Source: DASRJW01 sp964567755 (GTDB lineage: Bacteria; Krumholzibacteriota; Krumholzibacteriia; G020349025). From it: DNA of 64,000 bases. Below are positions 57,998-64,000 of this stretch, one piece after another. Location of the stretch: the NCBI GenBank assembly GCA_964567755.1, contig CAZMNW010000008.1, forward strand, positions 62,001 through 126,000, read 5' to 3'. The notes under the pieces are model-generated. The model did not search any database and was not told where the DNA came from. It worked only from the letters and a program-made list of their open reading frames with translations. The number at the start of each line of letters is the position of its first letter. The first letter of the stretch is position 1. Position numbers and translations under genes: made by a program.

Positions 57998-58402
57998 ATG
58001 CAGAGACGGATCCCGCTCTTGCTCCCGGCTTTCGTGCTTCTCGCCGCGTGTGTGATCGCGCCGGCCGTGGCCACGCCGTCCCTCATGGAAGAGCTGCCGA
58101 TCTCCAGCCGATTCCGCTGTCTCAACTGTCACAATATCCAGGATCCGGCGCCTGCGGACGCAGAGCTCAATCCTTTCGGGCGCGCGTTCAAGGACAACGC
58201 ATCGCACTGGGACGAGACGCTCGCCCGCGCCGGTGCCGACGGCGACAACTGCACCAATGGCTTCGAGCTCGGCGACGAGAACGGTGATGGCCGCGCCGAA
58301 GACCCAAAGCTCACCGAGGAACGCGGCAACCCGGGCGAACCCGGCTGTGCCTTGCAGCTCGACCAAAAGACCTGGCAAGCGCTGAAACAGTTGTTCCGCT
58401 GA
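57998..58402 (+). CDS. Secreted temptin-like Cys-rich protein, C-terminal WQALKQLFR motif
   Basis: 134 residues from the ATG with GAGG 5 bases upstream. Signal peptide MQRRIPLLLPAFVLLAACV to about AVA. The mature part has FRCLNCHN, then LNPFGRAFKDNASHW, GADGDNCTNGFELGDENGDG and a final Cys. This resembles the temptin Cys/Cys domain (NxFG, D-x-D-x-x-TNG-x-E-L-G-D), a small extracellular fold with a calcium-like loop. CLNCH formally matches a c-type haem motif, but in temptin relatives that Cys forms a disulfide. It ends KTWQALKQLFR, like two other secreted proteins in the window. Confidence 0.72.
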   Translation: MQRRIPLLLPAFVLLAACVIAPAVATPSLMEELPISSRFRCLNCHNIQDPAPADAELNPFGRAFKDNASHWDETLARAGADGDNCTNGFELGDENGDGRAEDPKLTEERGNPGEPGCALQLDQKTWQALKQLFR

Positions 58403-58475
58403 TTCTCCCGCGACATGTTTTAGTTAGTGGCTGCTGCGAGTGCCGTAGAGTCGGCGTGCGGGCGGAGTGTGCGAG

Positions 58476-59771
<1,296 letters not shown>

Positions 59772-59840
59772 GGTACCGCGGCGACGATTCGCCCGCCCGT
59801 CGCGCCACCAGGATGACGGGCGCTGTCGAGGCCACCCCGC

Positions 59841-59868
59841 TTGACCGTGGCCCCGCGTCGCCGATACG
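59841..59868 (+). promoter_or_regulatory. Possible promoter of tRNA-Lys
   Basis: TTGACC (59841-59846), 16 bases, then GATACG (59863-59868), ending 15 bases before the tRNA. The -10 is a weak match. A similar TTGACA-16-GATACG pair lies at 37568-37595. Confidence 0.4.
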
Positions 59869-59883
59869 TTGGCAGCGACTTGC

Positions 59884-59959
59884 GAGCCGCTAGCTCATCC
59901 GGTAGAGCATCTGCCTTTTAAGCAGACGGTGCCAGGTTCGAGTCCTGGGCGGCTCACCA
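59884..59959 (+). tRNA. tRNA-Lys(TTT)
   Basis: Acceptor GAGCCGC pairs with GCGGCTC; anticodon loop CTTTTAA gives TTT (Lys); T-arm CCAGGTTCGAGTCCTGG; CCA encoded. Confidence 0.95.
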
Positions 59960-60057
59960 TTCATCGGTGCCGAGCCTCCCGCGGGTGGGGGGGCTCGCAC
60001 CGTACCTCGGTGAGAGCCGCATTCCCCCGCGAGACCCCAGGCTGCTAGGCTCTGGGC

Positions 60058-61620
60058 GTGGTGACGATTCCCCGACTGGACATTGCACGCGACTACCGGC
60101 GCTGGTTGGGCCTGGTCACGGTGCTGGCGCTCGTGCTACGCCTGTTCCGGCTCGGGGCACAGAGCCTGTGGATCGACGAGGGCATGTCCTTCGCTTGGAT
60201 CGATGAAATCGACTCCCTCGGTCCGCGCGCGTTGCTGCAGAACATCCACGGGCCGCTGCACGCGCTCGCCATCTATGCCATGAGTCGGATCTCGACGAGC
60301 GAATGGTGGTTGCGTTTGCCTTCGGCCGTGGCCGGGACGTTGGCGGTGCCGGCGCTGGCAGCGGTGGTGCGACGGTTGTGGGGCGGCCATGTGGCGCTGC
60401 TTGCCGCGGTCCTCGCGGCGGTATCTCCGTTCGGGTTGTACTACGCGCAGGAAGTGCGCAACTACGCCTTCACCTTGCTGTTCGCCAGTGTGGTGACGCT
60501 CGCGGTGCTCGATTTCGCCCGCCAGCCACACTTCCGTGCCGCGTGGCGGCTCGTCGCCGCCGAGCTGCTCGCGATCCTCAGCAACCTCAATGGATTGTTC
60601 TTCGTCGTCGGTTTGCAAGCCTGGCTCGTCCCGGCGTTGCGCCGCGATCGACGCGCGCTCGGGTGCTTGGCGCTCTGTCAATTGCTGTTGGTCGTACTCC
60701 TGTCTCCGTATGCGATCGAGGTACAACGGCAGGTGCGCGTGGAGCGCATGATGGGTGTCGAAGCGGCGGTCGGCGAGAGCACGCCGCTGCGCGGCGAAAC
60801 GACGTTGCACCCCATGTCGTTACCGTACGCGGCCTATGCTTTCGCCGCCGGCTACAGCCTGGGCCCGACCCTGGAGGAGCTCCGCCAGCGGCCGCGTGCG
60901 GCAACGGATTGGCGTTATCTGCCGGCGCTGCTGCTCGTCTGTTGTGGTTTCGGCGTCGCGCTCGTCGTCGCGCTGGCGCGGCATTGGGCGCGCGTGTTGC
61001 CGCTCGTGGTGCCGAGCCTCGTCGTTAGCGGAATCACGCTGTGGCTGGCGGCTGCGAACATCAAACCGTTCAACGCCCGCTATCTGTCCGTGCTGCAGCC
61101 TGGGTTCCTCGGGCTCGTGGCGCTGGGACTCTTGTCCTTGCATCGACGATGGCGCGCCTTCGCCACCAGCGCCGCACTCGTCGCGAGTCTGTGGTCGAGC
61201 GCGAATTATTTGTTCGTGCCACGCTACGGGCGCGACGACACTCGTGGTGTGGTCGAACATCTGCGTGCGCGTGCGGGGCCGCGCGATCTCATCCTCCACA
61301 TCAACTTGGGGTTCTCGCTGGCGTATTACGCACAGTTGTCCCAGGAAATCCGACTCGCCGATCCGGGAAGCGGCGACAGCCACGCGTCCGCCCGGCGCTA
61401 TCTCGATCACATTCGCGGCGATGCCCCGGTCCTCTGGTATCTCGAGTGCCGTCCCGAGAAGCTCGATCCGGATGGCCATTTGCGCCGCGCCTGCGCCGAG
61501 GGCGCCGGCACGACCTCGACCTGGCAGTTCACCGGCATCCGTGTTTATCGTTTCGACTACACCTCGAGCGGAAAAGGCGCCCCCACCAGAGGCACTGGTC
61601 CAGACGTTTATTTTAATTAA
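60058..61620 (+). CDS. GT39/ArnT-like membrane glycosyltransferase
   Basis: 520 residues starting with GTG. About ten hydrophobic segments with short loops. The first extracytoplasmic loop has QSLWIDEGMSF with the D-E pair, and NIHGPLHAL follows, as in GT39/PMT-type transferases that take sugars from polyprenyl phosphate. YYAQEVRNY is also family-typical. Acceptor and sugar cannot be told. A stand-alone gene; the upstream tRNA-Lys is 98 bases away. The 3' end runs into an AT-rich patch. Confidence 0.82.
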   Translation: MVTIPRLDIARDYRRWLGLVTVLALVLRLFRLGAQSLWIDEGMSFAWIDEIDSLGPRALLQNIHGPLHALAIYAMSRISTSEWWLRLPSAVAGTLAVPALAAVVRRLWGGHVALLAAVLAAVSPFGLYYAQEVRNYAFTLLFASVVTLAVLDFARQPHFRAAWRLVAAELLAILSNLNGLFFVVGLQAWLVPALRRDRRALGCLALCQLLLVVLLSPYAIEVQRQVRVERMMGVEAAVGESTPLRGETTLHPMSLPYAAYAFAAGYSLGPTLEELRQRPRAATDWRYLPALLLVCCGFGVALVVALARHWARVLPLVVPSLVVSGITLWLAAANIKPFNARYLSVLQPGFLGLVALGLLSLHRRWRAFATSAALVASLWSSANYLFVPRYGRDDTRGVVEHLRARAGPRDLILHINLGFSLAYYAQLSQEIRLADPGSGDSHASARRYLDHIRGDAPVLWYLECRPEKLDPDGHLRRACAEGAGTTSTWQFTGIRVYRFDYTSSGKGAPTRGTGPDVYFN

Positions 61621-61825
61621 GTATTTTAATATCAACTGATTACAAGAAAATAAAAGCCCTCATTGACTACTAAACATTTGCATCCTACTATTCATCCGTC
61701 GCCTTGTTGGCGTCGATCAACCCGCGGGCGAAAACCTGCAGACCAAGCGATCGACCACCCGACCTCAAGGGAATCGGGAGGTGCGCGGGTCAGGTGGGGA
61801 ACGGCCCGTGAAACGAGGAGCGCAG
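61621..61825. other. Gap with an AT-rich patch before the DnaE-like gene
   Basis: 205 bases. Positions 61605-61690 are strikingly AT-rich for this chromosome (for example TTTTAATTAAGTATTTTAAT around 61612-61631). The rest is normal. No gene, and no clean -35/-10 pair I would defend, though the patch probably includes the promoter of the DnaE-like gene. Confidence 0.5.
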
Positions 61826-64000
61826 ATGTCGTACGTGCCGCTGGGGATTCGCACCGAGTACAGCTTTTTCGACGGGCTCTGCCGGGTCCCGTCCCTCGTG
61901 GAGCGGGCGCGCGCCATGCGCTTCGGCGCCATCGGAGTGGCGGATTTGCACTCGACCTTGGCGCTGCCGCGCTTGCAGTTGGCGGCGCGTGAAGCCGGAT
62001 TGCGCGCCATTCTCGGGGCCCGGGTGCGTTTGCTCCCGGAGCTGCCGGTGCAGCTTTCCAGGGGGCACGTTCAGCCGGAAATCCAGCTGCTCGCCACCGA
62101 CGCACGCGGCCTTCGCAACCTCTTCCGCCTGGTGAGCCTGGCGCATCTCGAGCGTGGCGACGACGAGTCCGGTCTGACGCTCGCGGATCTCGAGAACTCA
62201 GAGACTGGGCTGTTGGCGATCGACGGCGGTGGTGACGGACCTGTTTGCCGCGCCTTCCTGCAGGAAAACCCTGCCGCGGCAATCCGCATCGCCGGGCGCC
62301 TGCGCGCGATTTTCGGCGCCGAGAACTTTTTCATGCAAGTGCAGCGTCACGGGGAAACTGACGAGCTCGGCCTCGAGCCCTTCATCCTGCACTTGGCGCG
62401 TAAGCTCAACGTTGCAGTGGTCGCCGTGAACGACACGCGCTATTTGGACGCCGAGGAAGCGCGCCAATACGAGGTGGTGCGCTGTCACGCCGCGGGTCGC
62501 ACCCTGGCCGACCCCGCGCGGCCAGGGTTGCGGCCGCGGCAGCACCTGCGCAGCCAAGTGGAAATGCAGCACTTGTTCCGCGATCTCCCCGAAGCCTTGG
62601 CGAACACGTGCGTCATCGCCGAGCGCTGTCAGGCCACGTTGGAGCTCGGCCTCACGCGGCCGCCACAAGTCCCGATCGGATCCGGCCGCCACCCGGATCT
62701 CGAGCTTCGACTCCGCAGCGAACGCGGTGCTTGTCGGAGCTTCGGGACGGAGCGCTACCAGGATTTGCCCGTCATTGTCCGCGACCGGATCGCCCACGAA
62801 CTGGCCATTCTCGAAGAGAAAAAGCTGGCAAGCTGTTTCCTTCTTGTCCAGGACGTGACGCGACACGCCAGGGAGGAGGGCATCCCCGCCGGCCCCGGCC
62901 GTGGCAGTCTGACGGGCAGCCTGGTAGCCCACGTTCTCGGCATCACGGCACTCGACCCGCTCGCACATGGACTCATTTTCGAACGTTTCATCTCGCCCGC
63001 CCAACACGGCCTGCCTGGCTTCGATCTCGAGTTCGCGCACGTGCAACGCGAAACTGTGCTGCAGACGCTGCGCCAACGCGTCGGTCGCGAGTGCGTGGCG
63101 CAACTCGGGGTTGTGGAGCGCTTGACGGCACGCGCAGCGGCAAATCTGGCCGCGACAGTTCTGGGGGTGAGCGGTGAAACCAAGGAAGCCCTCGCGCAGG
63201 AAATACACGCGGCGGGGGAGAAGTCGGCAGTGCGGCGGCGCACGTCCACCCTCTGGGACAACCCGCGACTGCGGGCCGTGCTCGAGATCGCCTCACGCCT
63301 GGAGGGAATGCCACAGCGTCTGGTCGGCAGCCCGAGTGGCCTCCTGATCGGGTCGTCCCCACTCACGGACGAAGTCGCTCTCGAGCGCGGGCCAGCGGGC
63401 ATCCTCATCGCGCAAGCAACGCAGGAAGATGCAGAGCTCTTGGGTTTCATGCGTCTGCACCTGCAGGGGTCGCGACACACGAGCGTCCAAGCTCTAGCGA
63501 TCCGTTTGGTCGGGGATCGATCGGGCCGAAAGGTCGAGTTGGAGACTGGGCACCTCGACGACGAGTCGACCTACCGCGGCATTACCAGTGGCAGGACGCA
63601 AGGGGTGCCGTATCTCGAGGGTGCGCGCTGTCAGGCGGCTCTGCGGCAAGTGCAGCCGGCGCGCTTCACGGATCTCGTGGCGTTCATCGCGGCGACACGT
63701 CCTTGGACTTGGGCGGAGGGCGGAGCCGAGAGGTTGGCACAGTTCGACAAAGTTGGGGGCGGGACCCCAGCGCACCTCGAGATCGCACGCATTCTCGCGC
63801 CGACCCAAGGGCAATGGTTGTTCGAAGAACAGCTGTTGCAAACGGTCTCCGCACTGGCTGGCTATGACCTTGCGCATGCCGAACAATTACGTCTGGCGAT
63901 CGTCTCTCGCCGCTGGGGAGAAGTTGCAAAGCACCGCCAACGGTTTCTGAGCGACTGCGTCGAACGCGGCACGGCGCTCGCGGCGGCGGAAGGGTTCTTC
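61826..64000 (+). CDS. DnaE-like DNA polymerase III alpha homologue, metal ligands lost, 3' end outside window
   Basis: 725 codons are open to the end of the window, from an ATG with GAGGAG 5 bases before it. Order follows DnaE: N-terminal PHP-like domain (TEYSFFDGL, 11-19), GPGRGSLTGSLVAHVLGIT (about 357-375), palm ERFISPAQHGLPGFDLEF, SPSGLLIGSSPLTDEV, YLEG, and FEEQLLQTVSALAGYDL near 675-690. The usual HxH of PHP is replaced (LGIRTEYS), palm PDFDxDF reads PGFDLEF (D400 kept, E402 instead of Asp), and the third Asp (KFDFLG) is RLHLQG (H545). Polymerase activity is therefore unlikely. Not a frameshifted gene: the frame is intact. Confidence 0.82.
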   Translation, partial: MSYVPLGIRTEYSFFDGLCRVPSLVERARAMRFGAIGVADLHSTLALPRLQLAAREAGLRAILGARVRLLPELPVQLSRGHVQPEIQLLATDARGLRNLFRLVSLAHLERGDDESGLTLADLENSETGLLAIDGGGDGPVCRAFLQENPAAAIRIAGRLRAIFGAENFFMQVQRHGETDELGLEPFILHLARKLNVAVVAVNDTRYLDAEEARQYEVVRCHAAGRTLADPARPGLRPRQHLRSQVEMQHLFRDLPEALANTCVIAERCQATLELGLTRPPQVPIGSGRHPDLELRLRSERGACRSFGTERYQDLPVIVRDRIAHELAILEEKKLASCFLLVQDVTRHAREEGIPAGPGRGSLTGSLVAHVLGITALDPLAHGLIFERFISPAQHGLPGFDLEFAHVQRETVLQTLRQRVGRECVAQLGVVERLTARAAANLAATVLGVSGETKEALAQEIHAAGEKSAVRRRTSTLWDNPRLRAVLEIASRLEGMPQRLVGSPSGLLIGSSPLTDEVALERGPAGILIAQATQEDAELLGFMRLHLQGSRHTSVQALAIRLVGDRSGRKVELETGHLDDESTYRGITSGRTQGVPYLEGARCQAALRQVQPARFTDLVAFIAATRPWTWAEGGAERLAQFDKVGGGTPAHLEIARILAPTQGQWLFEEQLLQTVSALAGYDLAHAEQLRLAIVSRRWGEVAKHRQRFLSDCVERGTALAAAEGFF

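Noticed and set aside
57998..58402. Cytochrome c from the CLNCH motif
   Set aside because: No distal Met or haem-fold pattern; the surrounding NPFG and TNGFELGD motifs fit a temptin-like disulfide domain.
61826..64000. Complete imuA-imuB-dnaE2 mutagenesis cassette
   Set aside because: Upstream is a membrane glycosyltransferase, not imuA or imuB; the downstream side is outside the window.

Overview
The window has two parts with different character. Bases 1 to about 26.8 kb are accessory DNA: the tail, holin and endolysin end of a siphovirus-like prophage (3-6719), then about 20 kb of defence genes (6728-26792). From 27.1 kb to the end it is ordinary chromosome of a GC-rich bacterium with vertical housekeeping operons. 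Two kinds of evidence point to a deep-branching environmental lineage such as Candidatus Eisenbacteria or a relative: secreted proteins with calcium-loop/dockerin-like repeats, and a recurring C-terminal motif. That placement is inference; no rRNA or ribosomal protein is present to prove it. The abrupt change at 26.8-27.0 kb is either an island boundary or, less interestingly, an assembly junction.

Defence region. A leftward operon, nearly every junction overlapping or a few bases apart, encodes in order of transcription: a small HTH protein, a DUF499 (BrxC/PglY-like) ATPase, a PglZ-core protein of only 336 residues, a DUF1156 DNA methyltransferase, an unrecognised 173-residue protein, an SNF2-family helicase, a fused GmrSD-type (DUF262-DUF1524) nuclease and a small zinc ribbon. 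This resembles type 3 BREX in part but lacks recognisable brxA, brxF and brxL. From the same 190-bp intergenic region a rightward operon of three overlapping genes leaves: a sacsin-type GHKL ATPase ending in a DUF3883 nuclease-like domain, a NERD nuclease-UvrD helicase fusion, and a uracil-DNA-glycosylase-fold protein. I think the two arms may be one composite system; this is the main candidate for something undescribed.

Chromosomal region. 27-37 kb holds thymidine kinase, yggS, divIVA, purine nucleoside phosphorylase, a DksA/TraR zinc finger protein, rluD, a partner-switching set (STAS antagonist, RsbW-like kinase, membrane SpoIIE phosphatase), ruvX, mltG and larE, followed by a tiny membrane protein and tRNA-Val. 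37.7-40.3 kb holds three secreted proteins, two of them paralogues. 40.3-45.1 kb holds LysR divergent from inositol-phosphate synthase, a secreted protein with an AMPK-type glycogen-binding domain, and a CheB homologue that has lost its catalytic Ser and His. 45.7-51.0 kb is a beta-oxidation/ketoacyl operon (two thiolases, hydroxyacyl-CoA dehydrogenase, enoyl-CoA hydratase) ending in an isopropylmalate-dehydrogenase-family gene. 51.1-57.8 kb is tRNA-Leu, tig, clpP, clpX, lon, engB, a proteostasis block. 58-64 kb holds a temptin-like secreted protein, purA, tRNA-Lys, a GT39-like membrane glycosyltransferase, and the first 725 codons of a DnaE-like protein in which the PHP and polymerase metal ligands are largely gone.
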